DNA from: Natronohydrobacter thiooxidans
GTDB lineage: Bacteria; Pseudomonadota; Alphaproteobacteria; Rhodobacterales; Rhodobacteraceae
Direction of reading: 5' to 3'
DNA length: 64,000 nt
NCBI RefSeq assembly: GCF_001884735.1
Contig: NZ_MJAP01000010.1
Location: 62,001-126,000 of the forward strand
Part shown: in pieces, positions 17,456-27,233 of the stretch
Numbering within the stretch: the stretch's first letter is position 1
Layout: every line of letters begins with the position of its first letter
The notes under the pieces: model-generated
What the model was told of the DNA's origin: nothing
The model's input: only the letters and a program-made list of their open reading frames with translations
Database searches by the model: none
Position numbers and translations under genes: made by a program

Positions 17456-18070
17456 TCACGCTTCGGCTTCGGCCTCGTCTTCGTCATCCGCTGCGGCCAG
17501 TGCGCGCGGTGCGGCGATATTGGCAATCACGAAATTCCGGTCGATCGTGGGCTTGGTGCCCTCGGGCAGTGCCACTTCGGAAATGGTGATCGTGTCGCCG
17601 ATCTTGTGACCTTCGAGATCGACGATCAGTTTCTCGGGGATATCGCCCGCGAGCACGTTCAGTTCGACCTCGGGGCGGACCACGGTCAGCGTACCGCCGC
17701 GCTTCAGACCCACGCATTTGTCGCGGTTGATGAATTCAACCGGGATAAAGAGGTTGATGCGGCTGGTACGACGCAGGCGCATCAGGTCGACATGGGTCGG
17801 CAGATCCTTGACCACATCGCGCTGCACCGAGCGGCAGATCACGCGCACATCTTCCTGACCTTCAACCTTGAGGTTGAAAAGCGTGGACAGGAAACGGCCC
17901 GCTTTCAGCTTTGCCAGCAGGTAGTTATAGTTGAAGTTGATCGCCAGAGGCTCTGCGCCCCCGCCATAGACGATACCGGGTACTTTTTGCTCACGACGAG
18001 CTTGACGAGCGGCCCCCTTGCCTGTCCCCGTCCGTACCTCGGCTTGAAGATCCGGAATCTCACCAGCCAT
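17456..18070 (-). CDS. rplY: 50S ribosomal protein L25/Ctc, long form
   Basis: The 204-residue protein starts [12 protein letters not shown] with AAAGGACC upstream. The N-terminal L25 beta-barrel (about 1-95, [20 protein letters not shown]) binds 5S rRNA. The C-terminal TL5/CTC domain follows, then an acidic tail ([10 protein letters not shown]) common in alphaproteobacteria. Longer frames 5' of the chosen start read through the intergenic region. Confidence 0.95.
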   Translation of the reverse strand: MAGEIPDLQAEVRTGTGKGAARQARREQKVPGIVYGGGAEPLAINFNYNYLLAKLKAGRFLSTLFNLKVEGQEDVRVICRSVQRDVVKDLPTHVDLMRLRRTSRINLFIPVEFINRDKCVGLKRGGTLTVVRPEVELNVLAGDIPEKLIVDLEGHKIGDTITISEVALPEGTKPTIDRNFVIANIAAPRALAAADDEDEAEAEA

Positions 18071-18157
18071 AGTTTTGGTCCTTTGCATAAAGTGAACAGC
18101 CCGCCTCCAAGGGTGCGGGCTGTGAGTGAGGGGGCTATAGGTCAGGTTCGGGGAAAA

Positions 18158-18183
18158 GAAAAGGGGCTTTCCGCCCCCTTTCC
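18158..18183 (-). terminator. probable terminator of lldD
   Basis: On the minus strand an AAAGGGG/CCCCTTT stem is followed by TCTTTT, 63 nt downstream of the lldD stop and just upstream of rplY. Confidence 0.65.
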
Positions 18184-18245
18184 GGTCTTTGGCGCAATTC
18201 CTCGCGAAGGGTTTCCGCCAAGGCTGCACTTACAGGGGGCTGCAC

Positions 18246-19415
18246 TCACAAAAGGACCGTCGGATCGCCGAAGCCCTGCGGGACATAGAGGTTATGGGCC
18301 CCGAGGCGGTTCACATCGGTTTCACCGCAAAGCCCCATGGTGACATCAAGCTCCTTATGGATGATCTCCAGTGCTTTGGTCACGCCCTTCTCGCCCATCG
18401 CGCCCAGGCCATAGGTGAAGGCGCGTCCGATATAGGTGCCTTTGGCGCCGAGTGCGACCGCCTTGAGCACGTCCTGACCCGAGCGGATGCCGCTGTCGAG
18501 ATGCACTTCCACCTTGTCGCCCACCGCGTCAAGGATCGCGGGCAGCATGCGGATCGAGGACACCGCCCCGTCAAGCTGACGCCCGCCATGATTCGAGACG
18601 ATGATCGCATCCGCGCCGATCTCGGCGGCGCGGCGGGCATCTTCGGGTTCCATGATACCCTTGATGATGACCTTGCCGCCCCACCATTCCTTGAACTGGG
18701 CGATTCGCTTCCAGTCCAGCGCGGGATCGAAGGCTTCGGCAGTCCAGGTCGAGAGCGAGGAAGGGTCGGTCACGCCCTTGGCATGGCCCACGATATTGCC
18801 GAAGAAGCGCCGTTTCGTGCCCAGCATTTCCAGACCCCAGGGAACCTTCGTCATCATATTGGCGATGGATTTCACGGTCAGTTTGGGCGGCGCGGAGAGG
18901 CCGTTTTTAAGATCGCGGTGGCGCTGGCCCAGAAGCTGCAGATCGACGGTGATGACGATGGCCGAGCAATTGGCGGCATGGGCGCGCTCGAAGAGGCGGC
19001 GCATGAAGTCATCATCCTTCAGCGTATAGACCTGAAACCAGAAGGGGTTTTTCGTATGTGCGGCCACATCCTCGATCGAGCAGATCGACATGGTGGAGAG
19101 CGTGAAGGGCACGCCGAAGGCTTCGGCGGCGCGCGCGGCCTTGATTTCGCCATCGGCGCATTGCATGCCGGTCAGCCCCACCGGGGCCAGCGCGACCGGC
19201 ATGGCGACATCCTCGCCGATCATGGTCGTGCGCGTGCTGCGCCCGGACATATCCACGGCGACGCGCTGTTTCAGCCGGATATGCCGGAAATCCGAGGTGT
19301 TCTCGCGAAAGGTCTGTTCGGTCCAGCTGCCGGATTCGGCATAGTCATAGAACATGCGCGGCGTGCGCCGCTCATAGATGCGACGCAGATCCTCGATATT
19401 CGTGATGACCGGCAT
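18246..19415 (-). CDS. lldD: FMN-dependent alpha-hydroxy-acid oxidase, L-lactate dehydrogenase type
   Basis: The 389-residue FMN enzyme carries the family signature SNHGGRQLDG with its catalytic His, plus YDYAESGSWTE, LAPVGLTGM and HLDSGIRSGQDV. These match quinone-linked L-lactate dehydrogenase, which oxidises L-lactate to pyruvate and feeds electrons to the respiratory chain. Other 2-hydroxy acids (glycolate, mandelate) cannot be excluded from sequence. No lactate permease or lldR neighbours it directly; a GntR-type regulator gene lies about 0.7 kb away. Confidence 0.9.
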   Translation of the reverse strand: MPVITNIEDLRRIYERRTPRMFYDYAESGSWTEQTFRENTSDFRHIRLKQRVAVDMSGRSTRTTMIGEDVAMPVALAPVGLTGMQCADGEIKAARAAEAFGVPFTLSTMSICSIEDVAAHTKNPFWFQVYTLKDDDFMRRLFERAHAANCSAIVITVDLQLLGQRHRDLKNGLSAPPKLTVKSIANMMTKVPWGLEMLGTKRRFFGNIVGHAKGVTDPSSLSTWTAEAFDPALDWKRIAQFKEWWGGKVIIKGIMEPEDARRAAEIGADAIIVSNHGGRQLDGAVSSIRMLPAILDAVGDKVEVHLDSGIRSGQDVLKAVALGAKGTYIGRAFTYGLGAMGEKGVTKALEIIHKELDVTMGLCGETDVNRLGAHNLYVPQGFGDPTVLL

Positions 19416-19476
19416 TTCTGGCTCCCTCGCTGAATTGGTAAAAAAACTTTACCGAAATCGCGGGGAAATGCAAGCC

Positions 19477-20013
19477 TCAGCCGAAGACGCGCTTGATCCA
19501 GCCTTTCTTTTCCGGGGTGGGGGGGCTGGATTCGGCCTCTGGGGCGGTCTTTGGCGCTGCGGCGTCTGCCTCTGGCCCCTCCAGTTCCGCCTGAAAGCGA
19601 GTGAAGAAATCCGCAGCCATGCGCCGGGCGAAGCCGTCAACGATTCGGCTGCCAAGCTGGGCGAGCTTGCCGCCGACCTTGGCATCGACCTCGTAGCTGA
19701 GAAGGGTGCCACCCTCGGCGGGGTCGAGCCGTACCTTTGCTTCGCCCTTGGCGAAGCCCGCCGCGCCGCCCTTGCCCTCGCCGGTCAGGGTGCAGCTTTC
19801 CCCCGCGACCACATCCGAGATGGTGACAGTGCCTTTGAACGTGGCTTTGACCGGGCCGACTTTCTGCACCACGGTTGCTTCATAGCCCTCGGACGCCGAA
19901 CCGGTCAGCTCCGTGCAGCCCGGCACGCAGGCTTTCAGCGTCTCGGCGTCGAACAGCGCGGCCCAGACCGAGGCGGGCGGGGCGGCGATCTGGCGGGTAT
20001 CGGACATTTGCAT
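19477..20013 (-). CDS. CoxG-like SRPBCC protein
   Basis: The 178-residue protein (from MQMSDTRQIAAP; an ATG at 20007 is also possible) has the START-like fold of CO dehydrogenase subunit G. Typical segments are VWAALFDAETLKACVPGC, GPVKATFKGTV and YEVDAKVGGKLAQLGSRIVDG. In the CO oxidation system CoxG is thought to help membrane anchoring, but most genomes carry CoxG-like genes outside cox clusters, as here. The C-terminus adds a Glu/Pro/Ala linker and a short basic tail. A VWA/MoxR (CoxE/CoxD-like) operon is in the same window, but about 10 kb away. Confidence 0.88.
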   Translation of the reverse strand: MQMSDTRQIAAPPASVWAALFDAETLKACVPGCTELTGSASEGYEATVVQKVGPVKATFKGTVTISDVVAGESCTLTGEGKGGAAGFAKGEAKVRLDPAEGGTLLSYEVDAKVGGKLAQLGSRIVDGFARRMAADFFTRFQAELEGPEADAAAPKTAPEAESSPPTPEKKGWIKRVFG

Positions 20014-20144
20014 TGCGAAGACCTCCCTTATGGCGTGATCGCGCAAGCTTAGGTGATCAGGGGCCGTCACGAAAGAAGGCTTTGGTCGCATGGACAATGG
20101 TCTTAGATCATTGACCAGCGGGCGGGTTTGTGATCACATTTGGC

Positions 20145-20801
20145 ATGGTAGAAACGCTTGTCCGCACTGTCACCGCTTCCGAGCCCCCGGCGCATGACCG
20201 GGTGTATCGCGGTTTGCGCCAGCAGGTGATGCATGGCGAACTGGTCCCCGGACAGGCGCTGACGCTGCGCGGGATCGGCAAGCAATATGGCGTGTCGATG
20301 ACGCCCGCGCGCGAGGCGCTACGGCGGCTGACGGCGGAAGGGGCGCTGACGCTTTCGGCCTCGGGGCGGGTGACGACGCCGGAACTGTCGAATGACCGGA
20401 TCGAGGAACTGGCGCAGATCCGCGCGCTGCTGGAGCCGGAACTGGGCAGCCGTGCGCTGCGCCGCGCGCATCTGGCGCTGATCGACCGGATGGAGGTGAT
20501 CAACGAGGCCAATGCCCGTGCGATCCATTTGCAGGATCCGGTGGAATATATCCGCACCAATCTGGAATTTCACCGCACGCTGTATCTGCGCGCGCAAAGC
20601 CCGGCGATGCTGGGGCTCTTGGAAACGGTCTGGCTGCAGCTTGGGCCGACGATGCGCGCGCTTTATACCAAGCTGCGCCGCACGACCGCGCCGCCGCATC
20701 ACCGGCTGATTCTGGAAGCGCTGCGCGCAGGGGATGACGCGGCCTTGCGGCTGGCCTTGCGGACCGATGTGACACAGGGGTTGCGCCATTTGCAGGGGTG
20801 A
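20145..20801 (+). CDS. GntR-family transcriptional regulator, FadR-type
   Basis: The 218-residue protein starts at ATG 20145 (an in-frame GTG at 20130 is an alternative). It has an N-terminal winged helix (GIGKQYGVSMTPAREALRRLTAEG) and a C-terminal helical FCD ligand domain with Asp/His metal-binding positions (FHRTLYLRA, HHRLILEAL). Such regulators respond to carboxylic acids. It is divergent from coxG. The lldD gene beyond coxG is a possible target, but only by proximity. Confidence 0.9.
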   Translation: MVETLVRTVTASEPPAHDRVYRGLRQQVMHGELVPGQALTLRGIGKQYGVSMTPAREALRRLTAEGALTLSASGRVTTPELSNDRIEELAQIRALLEPELGSRALRRAHLALIDRMEVINEANARAIHLQDPVEYIRTNLEFHRTLYLRAQSPAMLGLLETVWLQLGPTMRALYTKLRRTTAPPHHRLILEALRAGDDAALRLALRTDVTQGLRHLQG

Positions 20802-20806
20802 GGAAA

Positions 20807-21202
20807 ATGAAACGGTTTTTCATTCTGGCACTACTGGCCGCACCGGCGCAGGCGCAGAATTTCACCACGCAGGCCGAGGTCCAGCCGATCATCGAGATGA
20901 CCCGCGCGCATTGGGTGGGGATCGGCACGGCGACCGGGCGCGATCTGCTCTATTTCACGCATCTGTTGAGCTGGCGCTGCGGGGTCGAAGAAATCCGCTA
21001 CGGGCTGAACGGGGCCGCGCCCGAGACTGTCCTGGAGATGGAACCCTGCCACCGGGACACGAACCAGCCAAATGCGATCCGTGACCTGCCCTTCGTCGGC
21101 TATGCGCTGGAGGAGATCACCGCGGTCACGGTGCGCGTCATCTTTCCTGACGGGACGGAGATGGTGCAGGAGTATTCCCGCGCGGAGATCCGCATCGACT
21201 GA
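20807..21202 (+). CDS. small exported protein, unknown
   Basis: The 131-residue precursor has a short signal peptide (FFILALLAAPAQAQN). GAGGAAA precedes the ATG, 5 nt after the GntR stop, so the two are one transcript. The mature part has two Cys (RCGVEE and EPCHRD) likely to form a disulfide, and Tyr/Glu-rich strands near the end (GTEMVQEYSRAEIRID). No family recognised. Confidence 0.75.
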   Translation: MKRFFILALLAAPAQAQNFTTQAEVQPIIEMTRAHWVGIGTATGRDLLYFTHLLSWRCGVEEIRYGLNGAAPETVLEMEPCHRDTNQPNAIRDLPFVGYALEEITAVTVRVIFPDGTEMVQEYSRAEIRID

Positions 21203-21235
21203 GGGGCCGCGCGGCATGGGAGAGCGGCGCAAATG

Positions 21236-21268
21236 AAAACAGCCCCGGAACCGGTCCGGGGCTGTTTT
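21236..21268. terminator. bidirectional terminator between the exported-protein gene and ftsH
   Basis: AAAACAGCCCCGG pairs perfectly with its complement across a 7-nt loop, and ends in TTTT on both strands. It serves the convergent 20807-21202 gene and ftsH. Confidence 0.92.
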
Positions 21269-21286
21269 GCGTTTTGGGGGTCGCGC

Positions 21287-23206
21287 TCAGGACGAAGGTT
21301 CCGGCTCCATGCTGCCATCATCGTCGCCGCGTTTGCGCCCGCGCGTCTTGGGGATGGCCGCGACCGACGGGGTATTGGCGATCTGGCCATCGTCATCGTC
21401 ATCGCCGCGCCCGATGGGTTCGCCGCGCATGACGCGACCGATTTCCGGGCCGGTCAGGGTCTCGTATTCCAGCAGACCCTGGGCGAGGTTTTCCAGATCC
21501 TCGCGATGCTCGGTCAGGATGCGTTTGGCGGTTTCATAGCCTTCATTGACCAGTTCGCGCACCTTGTCGTCGATCATCTTCTGGGTGATGCCGGAATGGT
21601 TCGATCCGCCGCCATAAGTGCCCAGATAGCTTTGCTGTTCATTGGCGTAATCGACATAGCCAAGTTCCGGGTCAAAGCCGAATTGCGTGACCATCGCGCG
21701 GGCGATTTTCGTGACCTGCTGGATGTCGCTGGCCGCGCCAGAGGTGACGGCATCCTCGCCAAAGACCAGTTCCTCGGCCACGCGCCCGCCCATCGCCATG
21801 GCGATCTTGGACTTGTATTTGCGGTAGCTGACCGAGAGCTGGTCGCGTTCGGGCAGCGACAGGACCAGCCCCAGCGCGCGCCCGCGCGGGATGATGGTGG
21901 CCTTGTGGATCGGGTCATGCTCGGGGACATGCAGCCCGACAACCGCGTGCCCGGCCTCGTGATAGGCGGTCAGTTTCTTCTCGTCCTCGGTCATGACCAT
22001 GGAGCGGCGCTCCGCGCCCATCATCACCTTGTCCTTGGCATTCTCGAAATCCTCCATCGTCACGAAACGACGGTTCGAGCGTGCGGCCATCAGCGCGGCC
22101 TCATTCACGAGGTTGGCGAGATCGGCGCCAGAGAAGCCCGGCGTGCCGCGGGCAATGATGCGCAGATCGACATTCGGCCCCAGCGGCACCTTGCGCGCAT
22201 GCACACCCAGAATACGCTCGCGGCCCTTGATATCGGGGTTCGGCACCTGAACCTGACGGTCGAAACGACCGGGGCGCAGGAGCGCGGGGTCAAGCACATC
22301 GGGGCGGTTGGTGGCCGCGACGATGATGATGCCTTCATTGGCCTCGAACCCGTCCATTTCGACCAGCAACTGGTTCAGCGTCTGCTCGCGCTCGTCATTG
22401 CCGCCGCCATAGCCGACGCCACGCGAGCGGCCCACAGCGTCGATCTCGTCGATAAAGACGATGCAGGGGGCGTTTTTCTTGGCCTGCTCGAACATGTCGC
22501 GCACGCGCGAGGCACCCACACCCACGAACATTTCCACGAAATCCGAGCCCGAGATGGTGAAGAAGGGCACGCCCGCTTCGCCCGCAATCGCGCGCGCCAG
22601 CAGCGTCTTACCGGTGCCCGGAGGGCCGACCAGCAGCGCGCCTTTGGGGATTTTCCCGCCGAGGCGCGAGAATTTCTGCGGGTTGCGCAGGAACTCGACG
22701 ATCTCTTCCAACTCGTCCTTGGCTTCGTCAATGCCTGCCACATCATCGAATGTGACGCGGCCATGCTTCTCGGTCAGGAGTTTCGCCTTGGACTTGCCAA
22801 AGCCCATCGCGCCACCGCGCCCGCCGCCCTGCATGCGGTTCATGAAGAAGATCCACACACCGATCAAGAGAAGGAAGGGCAGCCAGAGCATCAGCGTGGA
22901 CAGGAAGCCCGATTGTTGCTGCGGACGCGCCTCGACCGGGATTTCGGCGGCCAGAAGGCGCTCGGTCAGGCCCGGATCATCTGGGCGGACGGTCGAATAT
23001 TGCTGCCCGTCGCTGCCCGTGAAGATCACGCGCTCGCCATCGATTGTGACGCGGCTGACCTGATTGGACTCGACGCGGGCAATGAAGTCGGAATAGGCGA
23101 TATTGCGCGCAGATGACGTGGACTGCCCGGTGCTGAACATATTGAACAGCATGATCATCAGCAAAAACAGCACGATCCAGAAGGCGAAATTCCGTGCGTT
23201 ACCCAA
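21287..23206 (-). CDS. ftsH: ATP-dependent zinc metalloprotease FtsH
   Basis: The 639-residue protein has two N-terminal membrane segments (about 5-25 and 105-125) around a periplasmic domain. Then come the AAA domain ([26 protein letters not shown] arginines in RPGRFDRQV) and the M41 protease site HEAGH with a downstream Glu/Asp. It degrades membrane and regulatory proteins such as LpxC and sigma-32. The C-terminal tail is acidic then basic ([15 protein letters not shown]). It follows tilS at 77 nt on the same strand. Confidence 0.97.
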   Translation of the reverse strand: MGNARNFAFWIVLFLLMIMLFNMFSTGQSTSSARNIAYSDFIARVESNQVSRVTIDGERVIFTGSDGQQYSTVRPDDPGLTERLLAAEIPVEARPQQQSGFLSTLMLWLPFLLLIGVWIFFMNRMQGGGRGGAMGFGKSKAKLLTEKHGRVTFDDVAGIDEAKDELEEIVEFLRNPQKFSRLGGKIPKGALLVGPPGTGKTLLARAIAGEAGVPFFTISGSDFVEMFVGVGASRVRDMFEQAKKNAPCIVFIDEIDAVGRSRGVGYGGGNDEREQTLNQLLVEMDGFEANEGIIIVAATNRPDVLDPALLRPGRFDRQVQVPNPDIKGRERILGVHARKVPLGPNVDLRIIARGTPGFSGADLANLVNEAALMAARSNRRFVTMEDFENAKDKVMMGAERRSMVMTEDEKKLTAYHEAGHAVVGLHVPEHDPIHKATIIPRGRALGLVLSLPERDQLSVSYRKYKSKIAMAMGGRVAEELVFGEDAVTSGAASDIQQVTKIARAMVTQFGFDPELGYVDYANEQQSYLGTYGGGSNHSGITQKMIDDKVRELVNEGYETAKRILTEHREDLENLAQGLLEYETLTGPEIGRVMRGEPIGRGDDDDDGQIANTPSVAAIPKTRGRKRGDDDGSMEPEPSS

Positions 23207-23283
23207 GGGGCTCTCCTCTCGTCAGCGTATTTCGGCGCGGTGCGCGCAGACTTGTCTCTTAAATAGCGATTATGGCCGCGCGT

Positions 23284-24516
23284 TCAATGCGAATTGGCCA
23301 ATTCTGCCAGAACGCCGGTGAAGGGGCGGGGCTGCACCTGCCAGTCCCGGCCCAGCCCGGCCAGCGGCGCGGCAATCAGCCGCGCACCGTCCCAGATCGC
23401 CGGACTGGCCAGAAGCGAGGCGCGGGGCAGATGCCAGAAAACCCGATCCGGGCAAAGCGCCAGACCTGTGGGTCCGAGCGCGCGGATCTCCGGATCGCCC
23501 ATGCTTTGTTGGCCTTGGGGTGGGGTGAGGGACCAGCGCCGGTCCCAGTCGGTACCAAGGGGGGCGATCACGCCCCGGACGGCCTGCGCCTCGCGGGTGA
23601 TGCGCATTTCCTTCGCGTTGCGGGTGATCAGGCAGCCATGCAGCGTCGCGCGGGGGGCGGCAAGCGCGGCTTGCAGCGCGCTCAGGCGCGGGCGGTAGGG
23701 GCTTGAGGCGATCTGTCGCATCGCCTCTGCCAGCAGGCGCTGGCGCGTATCGGCGGGAAGCGCGTCGAAGCCGCTGCGGTCAAAGACGATATCGCCTGCC
23801 TCGCTGCGGCCGATAGCGCGGGCGGCCGCTTGCGCGGTCTGGTCGAGCACTGCGCGCGCCTCGGCCATGCGGGCGGCGGTCTCTGACAGGCGCGCGGGGT
23901 CCAGATCCAGCGTGGCCAGTGCCTGCCGGATTTTCACGCGCTCAAAGCGCGGATCGTCATTGCTGGGGTCATCGACCCAGGGCAGGGATTTCCGGCGCAA
24001 TGCGTCGCGCAACTCTGCGCGGCCAAAGCCCAGAAGCGGGCGCAGCCAGAGAATGCCGTCCGTTTCGCGCCGCGCCGCCATCGCCGCCAGCCCGTCCACG
24101 CCCGAGCCGCGCGCAAGGCGCATCAGCAGCGTTTCGGCCTGATCATCGCTTGTATGGCCCAGCGCCACTGCGCCCAGTCCTGCGCCTGCGGCCCAGTCCT
24201 GCAGCAGTGCGCGCCGGGCCTGTCGTGCCTGATCCTGCAGATTGCCGCGCCCGTCCCAGCCCTGCCAGCGCAGCGTGACATGGCGCAGGCCAAGGCGCTG
24301 CGCTTCCTGCGCGACGAGTTTGGCCTCGGCGGCGGCTTCGGGGCGCAGGCCGTGATCCACTGTGGCGACATGCAGGTCTGCGCCGCCCCACTGCTGGGCC
24401 AGATGCAGCAGCGCCATCGAATCGCCGCCGCCGGAGACCGCAAGACCAAGCCGCGCCGGTGGGTCCAGCGCGGCCATGGCGGTCGCAAAACGCTCTGTCA
24501 GATCCGGCGTGTTCAA
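23284..24516 (-). CDS. tilS: tRNA(Ile)-lysidine synthetase
   Basis: The 410-residue protein has the PP-loop AVSGGGDSMALL (the N-type ATP pyrophosphatase SGGxDS motif) and VATVDHGLRPEAA, GHTSDDQAETLLMRLARGSG and RPLLGFGRAELRDAL. It converts the wobble C of tRNA-Ile(CAU) to lysidine. The start codon is TTG at 24516, overlapping the cpoB stop (TTGA). The C-terminal domain is present. It lies between the Tol-Pal operon and ftsH, the order known from many proteobacteria. Confidence 0.95.
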   Translation of the reverse strand: MNTPDLTERFATAMAALDPPARLGLAVSGGGDSMALLHLAQQWGGADLHVATVDHGLRPEAAAEAKLVAQEAQRLGLRHVTLRWQGWDGRGNLQDQARQARRALLQDWAAGAGLGAVALGHTSDDQAETLLMRLARGSGVDGLAAMAARRETDGILWLRPLLGFGRAELRDALRRKSLPWVDDPSNDDPRFERVKIRQALATLDLDPARLSETAARMAEARAVLDQTAQAAARAIGRSEAGDIVFDRSGFDALPADTRQRLLAEAMRQIASSPYRPRLSALQAALAAPRATLHGCLITRNAKEMRITREAQAVRGVIAPLGTDWDRRWSLTPPQGQQSMGDPEIRALGPTGLALCPDRVFWHLPRASLLASPAIWDGARLIAAPLAGLGRDWQVQPRPFTGVLAELANSH

Positions 24517-25325
24517 GGGCAGGAAAGGGCAGGCCGCAACTCTTCGGCCTCTTGCGCCTCGGAGCTGGTGCCGAAACGGTTGCGCAATTCGTCAAACATC
24601 ACGCAAGCCTCTTCGCGCTGGCCCAGCCGGCCCAGACTGTCGCCAAGCGCCAAGAGCGCGCGCGGGGCAGAGGCGCCGTCAGGATCGGCCAGATAGAGGT
24701 TGAGATAGGCGCGCGCGGCTTCCGGCTCGGCCCCGCGCGCGCGATGGGTGTCGCCCAGCAGAAGGCTCGCCTCGGCGCCCAGCGGGCTGCCGGGATAGAG
24801 GTCGAGAAATTCCTGCAGGGCCTGCGCAGCGGCGTCGTGATCCCCGGCTTCGGCCAGTGATTTCGCGCCCTCGAAGGCCACGCTTTCGCCTGCGGCCATT
24901 TCCGGCCCCTCGGCGGGGGCAGAGGGGGCAGCGGGGTCTGCGGCGCGCGGGGCTTCACCGCCCAGCGGGCGCTGGCTGAGGGCGCTGGTATCGCCGCCTT
25001 CGAGTTCGGTCAGACGGAACTCCAGATCGCCCAGCCGGTTCGAGGCTTCGTCGATCACCTGCCGGATGCGGTATTCCAGTTCTTCCGTGCGCCCGGTCAG
25101 GCGTGCAAGCTCGGTGCGGATCTGTTCAACCCGGTCGATCAGCGCCCCGTCGAAGCCCGGCTGGCTGGCCCCTTCGCCCGAGGATAATTCGCGCGCGAGA
25201 TCGGCCACGACGGAACTGAGCGCGTTGAGCTCAGAGCGGATTTCCGCGACAGTCTCGGCCTGAGCCGGAACAAATGTTCCGGCCCAGATCAGACAGCCCA
25301 AGGATGCAGCGCGCAGGGTTTTCAT
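24513..25325 (-). CDS. cpoB: Tol-Pal system coordinator CpoB/YbgF
   Basis: The 270-residue precursor has a signal peptide ending VPAQAE, an N-terminal coiled coil (about 30-100, with regular Leu and Glu/Arg) that trimerises in the family, and a C-terminal set of TPR-like helices (AAAQALQEFLDLYPGSP, GDTHRARG, ALGDSLGRLGQREEAC). It coordinates peptidoglycan synthesis with outer-membrane constriction. Between the two is a Pro/Ala-rich linker. It starts 5 nt past pal. Confidence 0.92.
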   Translation of the reverse strand: MKTLRAASLGCLIWAGTFVPAQAETVAEIRSELNALSSVVADLARELSSGEGASQPGFDGALIDRVEQIRTELARLTGRTEELEYRIRQVIDEASNRLGDLEFRLTELEGGDTSALSQRPLGGEAPRAADPAAPSAPAEGPEMAAGESVAFEGAKSLAEAGDHDAAAQALQEFLDLYPGSPLGAEASLLLGDTHRARGAEPEAARAYLNLYLADPDGASAPRALLALGDSLGRLGQREEACVMFDELRNRFGTSSEAQEAEELRPALSCP

Positions 25326-25330
25326 GCGGG

Positions 25331-25870
25331 TCAGCCCGTCACACCGGCAATTGCGGTGACGGCGCGGCGGTTGATATCCCAGCAGCGCTGTGCGGCGCAG
25401 GCCTCGACCGGGCGGTCCTTGCCGTAGCTGACAACGCGCATCCGGTTCGCGCTGACGCCCTGACCGATCAGATATTGCATGGCGGCATTGGCGCGGCGCT
25501 CGCCCAGCGCGATGTTATAGTCGCGGGTGCCGCGTTCATCGGCATGGCCTTCCATGACGATGGAATACTGGGTGTTTGCGTTCAGCCAGCGCGCCTGCGC
25601 GTCCAGCGTCGCGCGCCCTTCAGCCGACAGGCTGGAACTGTCCACGGTGAAGAACACTCGGTCGCCGATACGCTGCTGGAAATGCGCAACCGAGCGCGGA
25701 TCATTCGGATCGCCCAGATTGCCGGTCGAGATGCCGCCATCGTAGAAGCCGTCATTGGCACCGCCGAACCCATCGGAGCCGCCACCGCCGAAGCCGCCGC
25801 CGCGCGGGTTGTTGCAGGCGGCAAGCGCGAGGCCAGCCAGCACGAGAAGAGCTTTTGAAGTCAGGGTCAT
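25331..25870 (-). CDS. pal: peptidoglycan-associated lipoprotein Pal
   Basis: A 179-residue lipoprotein precursor (lipobox LAAC at residues 16-19) with a Gly-rich linker and a C-terminal OmpA-like domain. The domain shows the peptidoglycan-binding pattern MEGHADERGTRDYNIALGERRANA. It anchors the outer membrane to the cell wall and binds TolB. It is 37 nt downstream of tolB in the leftward tol operon. Confidence 0.96.
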   Translation of the reverse strand: MTLTSKALLVLAGLALAACNNPRGGGFGGGGSDGFGGANDGFYDGGISTGNLGDPNDPRSVAHFQQRIGDRVFFTVDSSSLSAEGRATLDAQARWLNANTQYSIVMEGHADERGTRDYNIALGERRANAAMQYLIGQGVSANRMRVVSYGKDRPVEACAAQRCWDINRRAVTAIAGVTG

Positions 25871-25907
25871 GTCTGTTTATCCCTCAGGAAGTTGTTTTTC
25901 GTGTGTG

Positions 25908-27233
25908 TTATTGCAGCAGCGGGCCCCAGGACGGGTCAGAGGCCGGTCCGGGTGTCGGAATGCGGCGCAGGTTGCGCCCGGTGATATCGACAGAAAACAG
26001 GGATGGATCGCCCCCCTGAGCCTCGCGCGTGAACATGATGACGCGGCCATTTGGGGCCCAGGTCGGGCTCTCGTCAAGGAACGAGGCCGTGAGCAGGCGC
26101 TCTTCCGACCCGTCTGTGCGCATCACGCCGATATGGAAGCGCCCGGCATTCTGCTTGGTAAAGGCGATCAGATCGCCGCGTGGCGACCAGACCGGGGTGT
26201 TGTAGCGGCCCTGCCCGAAGCTGATGCGCCGTGCCTCGCCGCCCGAGGCGGGCATGACATAGATCTGGGTCGTGCCGGAGCGGTCGGATTCGAAGGCGAT
26301 GAAGCGCCCGTCGGGGGAGAAGCTGGGTGCTGTCGTGATCGAGGGCGAAGAGGTCAGTTGCTGGATCTGCCCCGAGGACAGCGCCATGCGGTAGAGATCG
26401 GTATTACCGCCGCGCGCGGCGGAAAACACCAGCCCGCCGCCATCCGGTGAGAAGCGGGGCGAAAACACCTGTGCGCCGGGAATATCGCCGACAAGCTGGC
26501 GCTGGCCGGTCTGGGTGTTCATCAGCGCAAGGCGCGGCGTGCCGGTCTCGTAAGTTGTGTAGAGGATGCGCTCGCCCGAGAGCGACATGCGCGGCCCGAT
26601 CACCATCGCCCGCCCATCGGTCAGGAACTGCACATTCTCGCCATCCTGATCCATGATCGCCAGCCGCCTTGTGCGGCTGGTGCGCGGCCCGGATTCGCTG
26701 ACGAAGACCACACGACTGTCGAAATAGCCGCCTTCGCCGGTGATCCGGCTATAGACCGCATCCGAGACCTTATGCGCCATGCGCCGCCAGCTGTCGGTCG
26801 TGCCTGCAAATTGCAGCCCGTCGCCCACCTGCTGCCCGGTGAGCACGTCGAACAGGCGGAACTTGACCGTCATGCGGTTGCCCTGCACCGACACAGCGCC
26901 AGTGATCAGCGCCTGCACATTGACCGCGCGCCAGTCGGAATAGCTGACCGAGGCGTCAAAGCTGGAAATCCGCGCGATATGGGCCTGTGGCGGCACTTCG
27001 CGGAAAAGGCCGGTATTGGTCAGGTTCGCCGCCACAACCCGCGACAGGCGCTCGGCATATTGGCCGCCCGCGCTGTTCTCGGGCACAAAGGCCGGAACGG
27101 CGAAGGGCATGGGTTCGATCACCCCTTCGGTAATCTGCAGTCGCAAGGGCTGGGCCTGTGCGGGCAACAGGGGTGCAATACTGGTCAGGACCAGCACGGC
27201 AAACGCGGTCAGGGAGTGGAAAAGCCGGGTCAT
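25908..27233 (-). CDS. tolB: Tol-Pal translocation protein TolB
   Basis: The 441-residue periplasmic protein has a signal peptide ending LPAQAQ, an N-terminal domain (about 30-160) and a six-bladed beta-propeller of WD40-like PD40 repeats ([48 protein letters not shown]). Its ATG overlaps the tolA stop by 4 nt. Confidence 0.96.
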   Translation of the reverse strand: MTRLFHSLTAFAVLVLTSIAPLLPAQAQPLRLQITEGVIEPMPFAVPAFVPENSAGGQYAERLSRVVAANLTNTGLFREVPPQAHIARISSFDASVSYSDWRAVNVQALITGAVSVQGNRMTVKFRLFDVLTGQQVGDGLQFAGTTDSWRRMAHKVSDAVYSRITGEGGYFDSRVVFVSESGPRTSRTRRLAIMDQDGENVQFLTDGRAMVIGPRMSLSGERILYTTYETGTPRLALMNTQTGQRQLVGDIPGAQVFSPRFSPDGGGLVFSAARGGNTDLYRMALSSGQIQQLTSSPSITTAPSFSPDGRFIAFESDRSGTTQIYVMPASGGEARRISFGQGRYNTPVWSPRGDLIAFTKQNAGRFHIGVMRTDGSEERLLTASFLDESPTWAPNGRVIMFTREAQGGDPSLFSVDITGRNLRRIPTPGPASDPSWGPLLQ